DNA of 27,548 bases from Candidatus Cloacimonadota bacterium (GTDB lineage: Bacteria > Cloacimonadota > Cloacimonadia > Cloacimonadales > Cloacimonadaceae): the NCBI GenBank assembly GCA_028681035.1, contig JAQUJJ010000040.1, positions 1 to 27,548 of the forward strand. The letters run 5' to 3'. The notes below the pieces were generated by a model. That model saw only the letters and a program-made list of their open reading frames with translations. It was not told the origin of the DNA and searched no databases. The translations under genes were made by a program, and so were the position numbers. Positions 14,422 through 23,276 of the stretch are shown piece after piece. Every line of letters starts with the position of its first letter. The first letter of the stretch is position 1.

Positions 14422-15672
14422 ATGTCAACCTTTAAACCTTTTAAAGCCGTTCGCCCCGTACCAGAAAAAGCAAAAGACATTGCATCATTACCTTATGATG
14501 TGATGGATTCTGATGAAGCACGTATTGAAGTAGCGAAAAACCCCCTTAGTTACCTGCATGTGGAAAAGCCCGAAATAGACCTTCCCAAAGGGACGAGTTT
14601 ATATGACCCCGCAGTGTATGCCAAAGCCAAAGAAAACATGTATAACTACATGCTAAATGGGCAGATGGTTCAGGATAGCAAGCCTATGTTTTACATCTAC
14701 CGCCAAACCATGGACGGCAGAGCACAAATAGGCTTGGTTGGCTTAGCTTCCGTGGATGAATACATGGATGGCATCATCAAAAAGCACGAGTTTACCCGTG
14801 CCGAAAAGGAAGCTGACCGTATCCGCCACGTGGATGCCTGCGATGCTCATCCTTCCCCCGTGTTCTTCACTTACAGGCATCAGGATATTATAGACAATAC
14901 CGTTGCTAAAGTAATGGCTGCCAAAGCTCCAGAATATGACTTTGCAAGTGATGATGGCATTGGGCATAGCCTCTGGACAATGGATAATCCTGCGGATATC
15001 GCCACCATTCAGGCAGAGTTCGTTAAGCTACCCTATCTGTATGTGGCAGATGGACATCACCGCACCGCAAGTGCAGCTAAGGTTGGTCTCTTGCGCCGTG
15101 AACAATATCCCAACTTTAGCGGCGAAGAAGAGTTTAACTTCTTTATGACCGTTATCTTCCCCGATAATCAGTTGAAGATATTTGATTACAACCGTGCTGT
15201 GAAAGACCTGAATGGCAATACCAAAGAAGAGTTCCTTGCCAAGGCTGCCATCAAGTGGGATATTAGCCTTATTCCATCAGGAAGTGACTTTGCACCCTCC
15301 AAGCTGCATCAGGTAAGCATGTATCTGGATGGTGCCTGGTACCATATCAGCCCCAAAGCTGGTACTTGGGATGAAACTAACGTAGTGGGAAACCTGGACG
15401 TTAGCATCCTGCAAAACAACCTGCTTTCTCCTATTTTGGATATTAAAGACCCCCGCACAGATACAAGGATAGATTTCATCGGTGGCATCCGCGGTCTGGG
15501 CGAGCTGTCTAAGCGTGTGGACAGTGGACGTGAAGCCGTTGCCTTTGCCATGTTCCCCACTTCTATGGACGAGCTTATTGGCATCGCCGATGCTGGCGAG
15601 ATTATGCCTCCCAAGTCCACCTGGTTCGAGCCGAAGCTGCGTAGCGGACTGTTTATCCACCTGCTGAAGTAA
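14422..15672 (+). CDS. DUF1015 family protein (ParB/Srx-fold-like)
   Basis: The 416-residue protein matches the DUF1015 family along its length: FKAVRPVPEKAKDIASLPYD at the start, KHEFTR (121-126), DACDAHPSPVF, and the hallmark YVADGHHRTASA (207-218). Cytoplasmic, no signal peptide. The ADGHHR motif recalls ParB/sulfiredoxin-fold nucleotide-binding proteins such as the SerK and SbnI serine kinases. In Bacteroidota the gene often sits beside serC and serA, so a link to phosphoserine metabolism is plausible but unproven. AAGGAG lies 7 bases before the ATG. Its stop overlaps the rimO start by one base (TAATG), so it heads a three-gene operon with rimO and trpS. Confidence 0.88.
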   Translation: MSTFKPFKAVRPVPEKAKDIASLPYDVMDSDEARIEVAKNPLSYLHVEKPEIDLPKGTSLYDPAVYAKAKENMYNYMLNGQMVQDSKPMFYIYRQTMDGRAQIGLVGLASVDEYMDGIIKKHEFTRAEKEADRIRHVDACDAHPSPVFFTYRHQDIIDNTVAKVMAAKAPEYDFASDDGIGHSLWTMDNPADIATIQAEFVKLPYLYVADGHHRTASAAKVGLLRREQYPNFSGEEEFNFFMTVIFPDNQLKIFDYNRAVKDLNGNTKEEFLAKAAIKWDISLIPSGSDFAPSKLHQVSMYLDGAWYHISPKAGTWDETNVVGNLDVSILQNNLLSPILDIKDPRTDTRIDFIGGIRGLGELSKRVDSGREAVAFAMFPTSMDELIGIADAGEIMPPKSTWFEPKLRSGLFIHLLK

Positions 15673-16994
15673 TGAAGACCTTCTATCTGGAAAGCCTTGG
15701 TTGTGCCAAGAATCTGGTGGATAGCGAACAGTTTGCTGCCATCCTTAGCAATGCAGGCTATCAGCTAACAAACGACGTTATTGGCGCAGATATCGTCCTC
15801 ATAAACAGTTGCGCTTTCCTAATGAGTGCACTGGAAGAGCTGGAGGACGTAATTGAAACCGTGTTGGAACTTAGAATCGAAGGTAAAATAGGCATGGTGA
15901 TAGTAAGCGGATGCGTAATGAACCGCTATGCGAAAGACTTCAAGGCAATATATTCCACGGTTGATCACTGGATAGCTCTGAAAGATTTCGACGCCCTTGC
16001 AGCCATCCTAAACATTGCCAACACTCAGCAAAGAGTGCCACTGGAGCAGGGCTTTCACGCCTACTTACGTATCAGCGACGGCTGTGAGAACTACTGTTCT
16101 TACTGCAAGATACCCTCCATCCGCGGTAAGCTAAACAGCATCCCTGTAGAAGAGTTGGTAGCCGAGGCTAAGCTCTTGGCACAGCGTCCCGTGATTGATC
16201 CCGCCCCCAAGGTTCTATACCCTCAAGAGCTTATCCTGATTGCTCAGGATAGCTGCCTTTATGGCATGGATATCTATGGAAGGCAAGCCCTGCCAGAGCT
16301 TATCGCCCAGCTTCATGCCATCGAGGGTTTTAGCTGGATTCGCCTGATGTATTTGCACCCAGATCACTTCTTACCGGAGTGGATTCCGCTCTTTAAACAA
16401 TACCCCAAGCTGCTGCCATACTTCGAGATACCTATTCAGCACAGCGAAACCCACCTCCTGAAAGCAATGAACCGTCAGAAAGGTAGGGAAGAGCTGATTA
16501 GCATGTTTGATACTATCATGCAAGAGCTACCTAGTGCAGTGCTTCGCACCACTTTAATTACGGGCTTCCCCGGCGAAACAACTAAGGACGAGAACGCTTT
16601 GAAGAAGTTTATCGAGCGCATTCCTTTCCTGCATATCGGCACCTTTGCCTTCTCGCCGGAAGACGGCACTCCTGCTTATGATTTTCCTGATAGACCCAGC
16701 CCCCAAACCGCCGAAAACCGCCAAAACCGTATTGAGACCATGTGGTATCTGTTGCAGGAAGAACGCCTGCAAGCTTATGTGGACAAGAAGGTTAGCGTAT
16801 TGGTGGAAGGAGCAGTGGAAGGCAAAAAAGGCGAGTATCGTGGCAGAGCATGGTTTCAGGCACCAGAGATAGATGGCGAGGTGATAATCAGCGCAGTAAG
16901 CCTGAAACACGGCAGCATTGTGGATTGCATCATCGACGACGTAATCGGCATCACCCTTTTCGCCAGCATAGTAAATGAGGACAAGCATGACTAA
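15672..16994 (+). CDS. rimO: Ribosomal protein S12 methylthiotransferase RimO
   Basis: RimO adds a methylthio group to an aspartate of ribosomal protein S12, using two iron-sulfur clusters and S-adenosylmethionine. At 440 residues it has the expected layout: an N-terminal UPF0004 domain with Cys11, Cys47 and Cys81 (ESLGCAKNLVDSE, INSCAF, SGCVMNRY), the radical-SAM CxxxCxxC at Cys138/142/145 (GCENYCSYCKIPSIRG), LYLHPDHF, FEIPIQHSE and TTLITGFPGETT, then a TRAM-like C-terminus. ESLGCAKNLVD separates it from MiaB. Residues about 173-185 are a proline-rich insert before ELILIAQD that I do not expect in typical RimO. It is translationally coupled to the upstream gene (TAATG) and overlaps trpS by 8 bp. 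Confidence 0.93.
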   Translation: MKTFYLESLGCAKNLVDSEQFAAILSNAGYQLTNDVIGADIVLINSCAFLMSALEELEDVIETVLELRIEGKIGMVIVSGCVMNRYAKDFKAIYSTVDHWIALKDFDALAAILNIANTQQRVPLEQGFHAYLRISDGCENYCSYCKIPSIRGKLNSIPVEELVAEAKLLAQRPVIDPAPKVLYPQELILIAQDSCLYGMDIYGRQALPELIAQLHAIEGFSWIRLMYLHPDHFLPEWIPLFKQYPKLLPYFEIPIQHSETHLLKAMNRQKGREELISMFDTIMQELPSAVLRTTLITGFPGETTKDENALKKFIERIPFLHIGTFAFSPEDGTPAYDFPDRPSPQTAENRQNRIETMWYLLQEERLQAYVDKKVSVLVEGAVEGKKGEYRGRAWFQAPEIDGEVIISAVSLKHGSIVDCIIDDVIGITLFASIVNEDKHD

Positions 16995-17985
16995 GAAAAT
17001 AGCCTTAACCGGCATCAAACCCACGGGTATCCCCCACATCGGGAACTATCTGGGAGCCATTGCACCCGCATTGAAGCTATCCGAAAGCTGCGAAGCACGC
17101 TATTTTATAGCGGATTACCACGCACTGAACTCCTGCAAGAAACCTGATGAGATTAGGCAAATGACGGTGAAGATAGCAGCAGCATGGCTGGCTTCGGGCT
17201 TAGACCCCGAAACTATGCTGTTCTATAAGCAGAGCGACGTCCCTGAAACCTTCGAACTGCTCACTATTCTGCTGGCTTTCACTCCCAAGGGTTTGATGAA
17301 CCGTGCCCATGCCTACAAAGCCATGCTGGCGAACAACGCAGAGGCAGAGAAAGACCCCGATGATGGCGTAAATATGGGGTTGTTTACCTATCCTGTCTTA
17401 ATGGCAGCAGATATCTTGCTGTTTGATACGGACTTTGTTCCGGTTGGTAACGACCAGTTTCAGCACGTGGAGATGGCGCAGGATATAGCCCAGAGCTTTA
17501 ACTTTGTCTATTCCACTGAGGCTTTTCGCATTCCTCAACCTCTCGCCCACGCAGATAGCAAAACCTTGGTTGGCTTGGACGGACGCAAGATGAGCAAGAG
17601 CTATAACAACACCATCCCTATGTTCGCCCCTGAGAAGCAGTTACGTAAACTGATTATGAGCATCGTAACCAATAGCCAAACTATAGAAGAACCAAAAGAC
17701 CCTGATACTTGCAGCATATTTAGCCTGTACAAGAACTTCGGCACAGCAGAGCAAATAGCCGCATTAAGGCTGCGTTATCAAGCCGGTGGCATGGGCTGGG
17801 GACACGCCAAACAAGAGCTGTTTGAAGTGATGAATGCACACCTAACTCCCTTACGTGAACGCTATACTAACCTTATGCAAGATAAGGATGTTATCAGCAA
17901 AGCCTTGAAAGAAGGCGGGGAAAAAGCACGCGAACTGGCAGCTAAGAAGATAAGCCATTTGCGTAAGATTATCGGCATGGATTGA
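16987..17985 (+). CDS. trpS: Tryptophanyl-tRNA synthetase
   Basis: This is a class I synthetase charging tRNA-Trp in the cytoplasm. It has 332 residues from the ATG at 16987. I chose this over the in-frame ATG at 16975 because family members begin MxKKIALTGIKPTG and a GAGG site lies 6 bases before it. Signature motifs are PHIGNYLGA (16-24, HIGH-like) and GRKMSKSYNN (KMSKS at 201-205). FTYPVLMAADILLF and VPVGNDQFQHVEMAQDIA are typical active-site segments. It is last in the DUF1015-rimO-trpS run, overlapping the rimO end by 8 bp, and is followed by a hairpin terminator at 18029. Confidence 0.95.
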   Translation: MTKKIALTGIKPTGIPHIGNYLGAIAPALKLSESCEARYFIADYHALNSCKKPDEIRQMTVKIAAAWLASGLDPETMLFYKQSDVPETFELLTILLAFTPKGLMNRAHAYKAMLANNAEAEKDPDDGVNMGLFTYPVLMAADILLFDTDFVPVGNDQFQHVEMAQDIAQSFNFVYSTEAFRIPQPLAHADSKTLVGLDGRKMSKSYNNTIPMFAPEKQLRKLIMSIVTNSQTIEEPKDPDTCSIFSLYKNFGTAEQIAALRLRYQAGGMGWGHAKQELFEVMNAHLTPLRERYTNLMQDKDVISKALKEGGEKARELAAKKISHLRKIIGMD

Positions 17986-18028
17986 CACAAGGCTCGCTAA
18001 CTGTGTGCTGCAATACATAATAAAGCCG

Positions 18029-18055
18029 GGGCGGTAGCAAAACCGCCCTATTTTA
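18029..18055 (+). terminator. Terminator between convergent trpS and LVIVD gene
   Basis: The stem GGGCGGT (18029-18035) / ACCGCCC (18042-18048) has a 6-nt loop and TATTTT after it on the plus strand. It touches the stop codon of the minus-strand gene. The reverse direction has a poorer T-tract, so it is clearest for trpS. Confidence 0.7.
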
Positions 18056-20240
18056 CTTTCAGCATCCGTTTTGTCTGGCTTGCTCCCTTCTGCGTAAAGC
18101 GATATAGGTAAACACCATCTGCAACAGGTGTTCCCGAGTTATCGCTGCCATCCCAACTAAGGCTTTGCATATCTCCAATTAGTGCTCCAGCATGCAGGCT
18201 TTTCACTTTTTGCCCTTTCAGGTTGTAGATTGCAAGCTCGCAGGGGCTGTTATCCACCTTGCCGCTTATTTCGATAGTGGTGTTGCTGGAGAAGGGATTG
18301 GGGTAGTTGGAGATAGATACTTGCGCTTGCGGTAGTTCCGGTGTGGCGGGGTTGCTTACGGCAGCAGAGATATTGTACACGCCAAGATGGTTACCCTGGC
18401 ACACAAATAGCTGCTCTCCCACAACTTCCATATCCCAACATGTATCCCCTTCCTGATAATAATATCCCGTCTGTACTGGATCAGCAATATTATAGATGCT
18501 ATAGACCGTGATTCCTAGTGAGCCGGCAGTAATAAGGTAATGTCCGCTGGTTTTTATGCTTTTAATCCCGATAGCATTGGGTTTATAGACAATTAGTGCA
18601 GGAAGCACCGGATTACTAAGACTATAGATGTAAAGTCCAGTATAGCCAGGTGCCAAAAACAAGGTATTTCCAACGATATTAATATCGCCAATACCGCTAG
18701 GCATATTCATAGTATAAACCAGTTGCGGAGCTGTGGGATCGCTTACCTCGTATATCCTCAAACCACCCGAAGATGCCGCATAAGCGTAATTGCCATAAGT
18801 GATTATCTTCTTGGGGTTCCCGATCATCTCGTTGAAGATAACGCTGCTATAATCCAGATTGGTGTTTATGATAAACATATTCGAATAGAGATAATCTCCC
18901 ACGATGTTTAAATGTCCAGCGGTATTGCTCACCGGATGCTCCGGATTCCAAAGCTGTGCTTCTTCAATCTGCACGGGAGTTTCTGGCTGGTTGATATCCC
19001 ATTTGTAAATGCTAGTGTTTTTTGCCGAAAAAAGGGCAGTACCATCACTGGTCATAGTATAGTTGTTGCCAAAATAATGTGGCTGAGCTGCGGGTTGTGA
19101 ACAATTAACTATTAAGCCATTATTCAGATACAGATAGCCGTTTACCTGTTCAGCGTTTAAGTTGCTATAGCGCTGTATCTCTCCTACTTTAAGCATGGAA
19201 TTGTCATTGGCAGGGGCATAGATAATAGTCTGTCGCCCTGCATCCGTCATAAATAAGCGGTTGTTTTCCACATCAAAGTGTCCTCCTCCATTAGCGTAAG
19301 AACAAGTGAAAGGCGCAAGCTCCACCGGTGCTGCAGGATTGCTGAGATCATAGCGCACCAACGGGATAAAGTTCCTCTCTCCAACCATCATATCTATACA
19401 TCGAAGGTATAAGACACCGCTATCTATCAACCAATCAGTCCTTGAATATGCATTCGGAATGCTAACCTGGATGCCCCAAACAGGTTGCGCGGGATCGCTT
19501 ACATCCAACACATTAAAGTGATCTGATAATATAGAATTAGCATAAAGATTTCCACTGTGACACAATAACCTGTCTCCACCTCCAGCGGTAGTAGATATTA
19601 GCTGCGGATCAGTGGGACAGATGACGTCCAGGATGCTTATATAATAATAACTGGAATTGCTACCCGAATGAGCCACATAAGCATAATCATCAGCCACTTG
19701 CACGTCTAAAACGACGTATGAAAAATCGTAAGTGCTAAGTAGCTGTGGGTTAAGAGGATTGGCAATATTCCAGATAGAGATGTTATCTTGCGGACCTCCG
19801 GCAATATACAAATTGTCTCCAGAAACAGTTATCTGGCGATTAAATTCCGGTATCTGTAGAGTAGTATTCAGCCAACTTATGTTATTGGGATTGCTGATAT
19901 CACAAATAGCTACAGTATCCCCCCCCAGATTACAATACGCATAGTTACCCAACAACAAGAGTTTACCATAGTCTCCATTGATAGGTTCGACAAGCATATC
20001 ATCAATGTGACAGGCATAGCTGAGCAATTGCGGCTGAGCAGGATTGCTAACATCGAAGCACATCAGCACGTATTCCGAGCCGCTGATAAAAGCCAGATTG
20101 CCCACAAGCTTGATATCCCGCGTATAGCCCAGTGCTTGAAATAATTCCGTTTCCAGAGTGATATTCGAGCTAACTTGCGCACTAAGGACGCAAGCCACCA
20201 AGAGAAACACGATAGCGTATAGCAGTTTAATATTTCTCAT
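18048..20240 (-). CDS. Secreted LVIVD-repeat beta-propeller protein with C-terminal sorting-like domain
   Basis: The product has 730 residues, with a signal peptide ending VLSAQ near residue 22. The body is a series of LVIVD-type repeats, each roughly a strand set ending in a phrase like FDVSNPAQPQLLS, CDISNPNNISWL, WNIANPLNPQLLS, LDVSDPAQPVW, YEVSDPTAPQLVY or YSLSNPVLPALIV. This predicts one or two beta-propellers. Residues 645-730 form a FlgD-Ig/T9SS type A-like tail: NYPNPFSSNTTIEI, LAIYNLKGQKVKSL, SWDGSDNSGTPVADGVYLYR and the basic end KRMLKVK. Such tails direct secretion or surface attachment in FCB bacteria; no secretion machinery is in this window. AAGGGG precedes the ATG. No function can be assigned beyond a likely surface or secreted scaffold. 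Confidence 0.87.
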   Translation of the reverse strand: MRNIKLLYAIVFLLVACVLSAQVSSNITLETELFQALGYTRDIKLVGNLAFISGSEYVLMCFDVSNPAQPQLLSYACHIDDMLVEPINGDYGKLLLLGNYAYCNLGGDTVAICDISNPNNISWLNTTLQIPEFNRQITVSGDNLYIAGGPQDNISIWNIANPLNPQLLSTYDFSYVVLDVQVADDYAYVAHSGSNSSYYYISILDVICPTDPQLISTTAGGGDRLLCHSGNLYANSILSDHFNVLDVSDPAQPVWGIQVSIPNAYSRTDWLIDSGVLYLRCIDMMVGERNFIPLVRYDLSNPAAPVELAPFTCSYANGGGHFDVENNRLFMTDAGRQTIIYAPANDNSMLKVGEIQRYSNLNAEQVNGYLYLNNGLIVNCSQPAAQPHYFGNNYTMTSDGTALFSAKNTSIYKWDINQPETPVQIEEAQLWNPEHPVSNTAGHLNIVGDYLYSNMFIINTNLDYSSVIFNEMIGNPKKIITYGNYAYAASSGGLRIYEVSDPTAPQLVYTMNMPSGIGDINIVGNTLFLAPGYTGLYIYSLSNPVLPALIVYKPNAIGIKSIKTSGHYLITAGSLGITVYSIYNIADPVQTGYYYQEGDTCWDMEVVGEQLFVCQGNHLGVYNISAAVSNPATPELPQAQVSISNYPNPFSSNTTIEISGKVDNSPCELAIYNLKGQKVKSLHAGALIGDMQSLSWDGSDNSGTPVADGVYLYRFTQKGASQTKRMLKVK

Positions 20241-20310
20241 TATTAGCCCCTTACAAGAGAATTAAGAAAGCAATTATTGTTCCACTTATGTATAATTTTG
20301 CGAACGCCTC

Positions 20311-20395
20311 CCTTGCTGGCATTGCCCTATCATTGCCCACTCATTGTCCATGTGGAGGGCATTGGGTGGGCAATGATAGGGCAATGCCAGCAAGG
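20311..20395. repeat. 85-bp palindromic MITE-like element, copy 2
   Basis: Two perfect 30-bp arms (CCTTGCTGGCATTGCC at one end, GGCAATGCCAGCAAGG at the other) flank a 25-nt loop. The whole is 85 bp, exactly the length of the inverted copy at 12629-12713. It lies 70 bp upstream of the LVIVD gene. This copy keeps full arm pairing, so it looks the younger of the two. Confidence 0.85.
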
Positions 20396-20404
20396 AAGCT
20401 CTGG

Positions 20405-20512
20405 AATAATTGAGAATTAAGAATTGGGAATTGAGAATTACTTTGCTCTTTATTAAACAGTCTTTTCTCTGTTTTTCTCCGTTTTCTCTGTGTTAAAAAG
20501 AAATCTAATACT
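20405..20512. repeat. Low-complexity intergenic stretch
   Basis: A GAATTAAGAATTGGGAATTGAGAATTA-type phrase repeat (about 20409-20439) is followed by a pyrimidine-rich run of TTTTCTCTG phrases (about 20460-20491). It resembles the phrase repeats at 12130 and 14152 in style but not in sequence. No gene is seen between 20241 and 20557. Confidence 0.6.
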
Positions 20513-20557
20513 TACAGCTTAGCAGCATCGGAGTGCTACTCTACGGCGTAAAATACA

Positions 20558-21076
20558 TTATTTAATGGTGCCGGATATCTCCAGCTTGCTGATGTCCCAA
20601 CCGCCGCTTACCAGAAATCTGTTTATCTCTTCATAGCTGCTTTTATCCAGCTCAGGGCTGCGGGTTAATATCCATAAGTATTTCTGTTTGGGGTCGCTTA
20701 CCACGGCATAATGGTAGTCTTCGGCAAGTTTCACAATCCAATAATCCCCTTTGAATGGCCAGAAGAAGCTTACTTTTAGTTTTGCATTGCTTTTATCCGC
20801 CGGATAGGCTTTTCCCGTGGCTTGTTTCTTGATAACCTTACCTTCTTTGTCTTTCCAACAGGTATTGAGCACCACAATCTTACCCTTTTTATCAATAGCA
20901 TAATCTGCGGTGGTGAGGGCACAATCCTTGGGCTGAAAGCCATTGGGGAAGTAAGCAAATTGATACCAGCGTCCAAGATATCGCTGCAAATCCACACTTT
21001 TAACTGTAGTTACGGCACTTAAGCCGATAGTGATTAACAGCATAAGGCATATAATGACAACAGAATACGGATTCAT
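20558..21076 (-). CDS. Blc-like lipocalin, exported
   Basis: The product has 172 residues. A hydrophobic N-terminus (residues 4-21, ending GLSA) predicts export. YLGRWYQFAYFPNGFQ (33-48) is the bacterial lipocalin GxW signature, and YAVVSDPKQKYLWILTRSPEL matches the Blc family's last strands. Bacterial lipocalins bind lipids or other hydrophobic molecules in the envelope; E. coli Blc is an outer-membrane lipoprotein. Here no lipobox cysteine follows the hydrophobic segment, so it is probably a soluble periplasmic form. It is 17 bp after lpxA and is the last gene of the lipid A gene run, which fits an envelope-lipid role. Confidence 0.88.
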   Translation of the reverse strand: MNPYSVVIICLMLLITIGLSAVTTVKSVDLQRYLGRWYQFAYFPNGFQPKDCALTTADYAIDKKGKIVVLNTCWKDKEGKVIKKQATGKAYPADKSNAKLKVSFFWPFKGDYWIVKLAEDYHYAVVSDPKQKYLWILTRSPELDKSSYEEINRFLVSGGWDISKLEISGTIK

Positions 21077-21093
21077 GTTAACTCCCTGTAAGT

Positions 21094-21867
21094 TTAGGTT
21101 GAGATACCCCGCTCAGCGTTTTTGACAAAATCAATCACAACAAGTTGCTCTGGACTAAGGGCTTCTATCGCCATAGCTTTTTCCAAAGCTTGGCTGGTGT
21201 TTAGTTTACTGCGATAGAAGAGGTTGTATATTTCTTTGATGCCTGCTACGGTCTCGGTGGAAAAGCCTTTACGCATCAAACCAACGCTGTTTAAACCAAC
21301 AGTTTTGTAAGGATTGCCCTGCCCACGAGTGTAAGGAACGATGTCCTTTTTAATGGCTGAGGCTCCTCCCACAAAGGCATGAGTCCCGATATGGACAAAT
21401 TGATGCACGGCTGTAACTCCGCCAATGGTGGCATTGTCGTGCACATGCACGTGTCCGGCAAATTGCACCACGTTGGCAATCACACAAAAGCTGCCAATCT
21501 GACAGTTGTGGGCAATGTGCACGTATTCCATTATCAAGTTGTTATTACCAACCACGGTATCTTCTTCCATCTGATTGCTGCGGTTAATGGTTACAAACTC
21601 ACGAATAGTGTTGTTGTTGCCGATGCGCAGCTTGGTGTCTTCCCCTTTGAATTTCAGGTCTTGGGGATCGGTGCCAAGCACAGCATAGGAGAATATCTTG
21701 TTGCCATCGCCAATAGTGGTGCGACCGTCTAGAATAACGTTGTTGGCTAGCGTGTTGTTTGCGCCAAGCACCACGTTTGCGCCGATACTGCAATATGCGC
21801 CGATAACGCAGCTTTCGCCAATAGTAGCATCAGGGTGAACAATAGATGTGGGGTGGATTGAACTCAT
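21094..21867 (-). CDS. lpxA: UDP-N-acetylglucosamine O-acyltransferase LpxA
   Basis: LpxA transfers a 3-hydroxyacyl chain from ACP to UDP-GlcNAc, the first step of lipid A synthesis, in the cytoplasm. The 257-residue length is standard. Hexapeptide left-handed helix repeats (I-G-x-x repeats) fill residues 1-190, with the catalytic His120 in EYVHIAHNCQIGS and the substrate-loop segment NRSNQMEEDTVVGNNN. The helical C-terminus (GLMRKGFSTETVAGIKEIY) is family-typical. Its ATG overlaps the lpxC-fabZ stop as ATGA, so the two are translationally coupled. Confidence 0.96.
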   Translation of the reverse strand: MSSIHPTSIVHPDATIGESCVIGAYCSIGANVVLGANNTLANNVILDGRTTIGDGNKIFSYAVLGTDPQDLKFKGEDTKLRIGNNNTIREFVTINRSNQMEEDTVVGNNNLIMEYVHIAHNCQIGSFCVIANVVQFAGHVHVHDNATIGGVTAVHQFVHIGTHAFVGGASAIKKDIVPYTRGQGNPYKTVGLNSVGLMRKGFSTETVAGIKEIYNLFYRSKLNTSQALEKAMAIEALSPEQLVVIDFVKNAERGIST

Positions 21868-23258
21868 TTTTCTTTCTCCGTAATCATCGCTAGGAAATCG
21901 CCTTCAGCTACCTTGTCGCCATTCACAAAGGTCTCGCCATGCATCTTTGCCAAGGAACGTTTCAGCGAAATGACCTTTAGCTCATAACGAAGTGTGTCCC
22001 CCGGAAGCACAGGTTTGCGGAATTTTACGTTATCTATGGAAGCAAAATAGGCTACATAGTCTTGTGGGTTATCAAATTGGTTCAGCAGCATGATGCCGCC
22101 AGCTTGCGCCATGCCTTCTATAATAAGCACTCCCGGCATAATGGGATGCCCTGGGAAATGCCCTTGGAAAAAGGGTTCGTTGATAGTTACATTCTTGATG
22201 CCAACAAGGGATTCACCAGGGGTAAACTCGATGATTTTATCCACTAACAGGAAGGGGTAACGATGAGGGATAATGCGCATAATAGCGTTAATATCAAAGA
22301 CCACTTCGTCGCTCTTACCCTTTTGGTAAATCTTCTTCAGTTCATTCTTTATCTGTATTTGGCGTAGCTTTTTCACCAGTTCCACATTGGTCTTGTGCCC
22401 GCTGCGAGCTGCCAATATATGTCCCTTGAGGGGAACTCCCAATAAGGCTATGTCGCCTAAGAGGTCAGCCACTTTATGGCGGACAAATTCGTTGTGGTAG
22501 CGAAGCGGATGGCTGTTTAGAATCCCTTCATCAGAGACTGTTACCGGCTTGTGATAGCCAAATACGTCCTGCAAGTGCTTAAGCTCGGCTTCGCTCATAT
22601 TAGGCTCTGCAATCACAAGGGCGTTCTCCAGTGAACCGCCTTTAATTAAGCCCTTATCCTTCAAATACAGGATTTCGTTGATAAAGCAGAAGGTTCTGGC
22701 ACCGGCAAACTCTTTCTCGTAATAATCCAAGCTTGGCAGCCAGGTATATTGAGTTCCCAAATAGGGATGCTTGTAATCTATCATAAAGGTGATTTTAAGC
22801 TCGTTGGAGGGGACAATCACGATATCCACGTTATCCTCTGGAGCGGAGAAACTTATCGGCGCATCCAGCTCGAAATATATCCTTTCGCTGTCTTGTTGCA
22901 TTATGCCACATTGGCGTAACAGGTTTAAAAACACAATGGGAGAACCATCCGCCACGGGTGCCTCTGGTCCATCAATCTCGATGCGGATGTTGTCTATTCT
23001 CAAGCCCTTGATAGCTGACAATACGTGTTCAATAGTTCCCACCGTGGCATTGCCGACGCCAATAGTTGTCCCGCGGGAGATATCCATAACGTGGTCAATA
23101 TCGGCAGGAATCTCTGGGTGGTTGGGTAAATCCGTGCGGATGAAAACAATGCCTTCATCTGAACCAGCAGGCTTGAACCGAATAGTGCTTATCTCACCAG
23201 AATGCAGCCCTATTCCTGTGTAGGAGGCTTCCCCTCCTATGGTGTGCTTATACTCCAT
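21864..23258 (-). CDS. lpxC-fabZ: Bifunctional LpxC-FabZ: UDP-3-O-acyl-GlcNAc deacetylase / 3-hydroxyacyl-ACP dehydratase
   Basis: One 464-residue chain joins two enzymes. Residues 1-300 are LpxC, the committed zinc deacetylase of lipid A synthesis: zinc ligands His78 (TIEHVLSA), His261 and Asp265 (RHKVADLLGD), with Glu77 and His288 (RSGHKTN) as catalytic groups. Residues about 318-464 are FabZ: PHRYPFLLVDK, catalytic His367 in GHFPGHPIMPGV, and Glu381 in EGMAQAGG. FabZ dehydrates 3-hydroxyacyl-ACP, so the fusion holds two enzymes that compete for or balance the hydroxyacyl pool. This fusion is known from Bacteroidota and related phyla. The gene lies 18 bp after lpxD and overlaps lpxA by 4 bp. 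Confidence 0.97.
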   Translation of the reverse strand: MEYKHTIGGEASYTGIGLHSGEISTIRFKPAGSDEGIVFIRTDLPNHPEIPADIDHVMDISRGTTIGVGNATVGTIEHVLSAIKGLRIDNIRIEIDGPEAPVADGSPIVFLNLLRQCGIMQQDSERIYFELDAPISFSAPEDNVDIVIVPSNELKITFMIDYKHPYLGTQYTWLPSLDYYEKEFAGARTFCFINEILYLKDKGLIKGGSLENALVIAEPNMSEAELKHLQDVFGYHKPVTVSDEGILNSHPLRYHNEFVRHKVADLLGDIALLGVPLKGHILAARSGHKTNVELVKKLRQIQIKNELKKIYQKGKSDEVVFDINAIMRIIPHRYPFLLVDKIIEFTPGESLVGIKNVTINEPFFQGHFPGHPIMPGVLIIEGMAQAGGIMLLNQFDNPQDYVAYFASIDNVKFRKPVLPGDTLRYELKVISLKRSLAKMHGETFVNGDKVAEGDFLAMITEKEK

Positions 23259-23276
23259 GTAAACTCCTAAATCTAC

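Noticed and set aside
20521..20540. Terminator after the lipocalin gene (AGCAGCA/TGCTACT hairpin)
   Set aside because: The stem is short with a mismatch and no T-tract follows on the minus strand.
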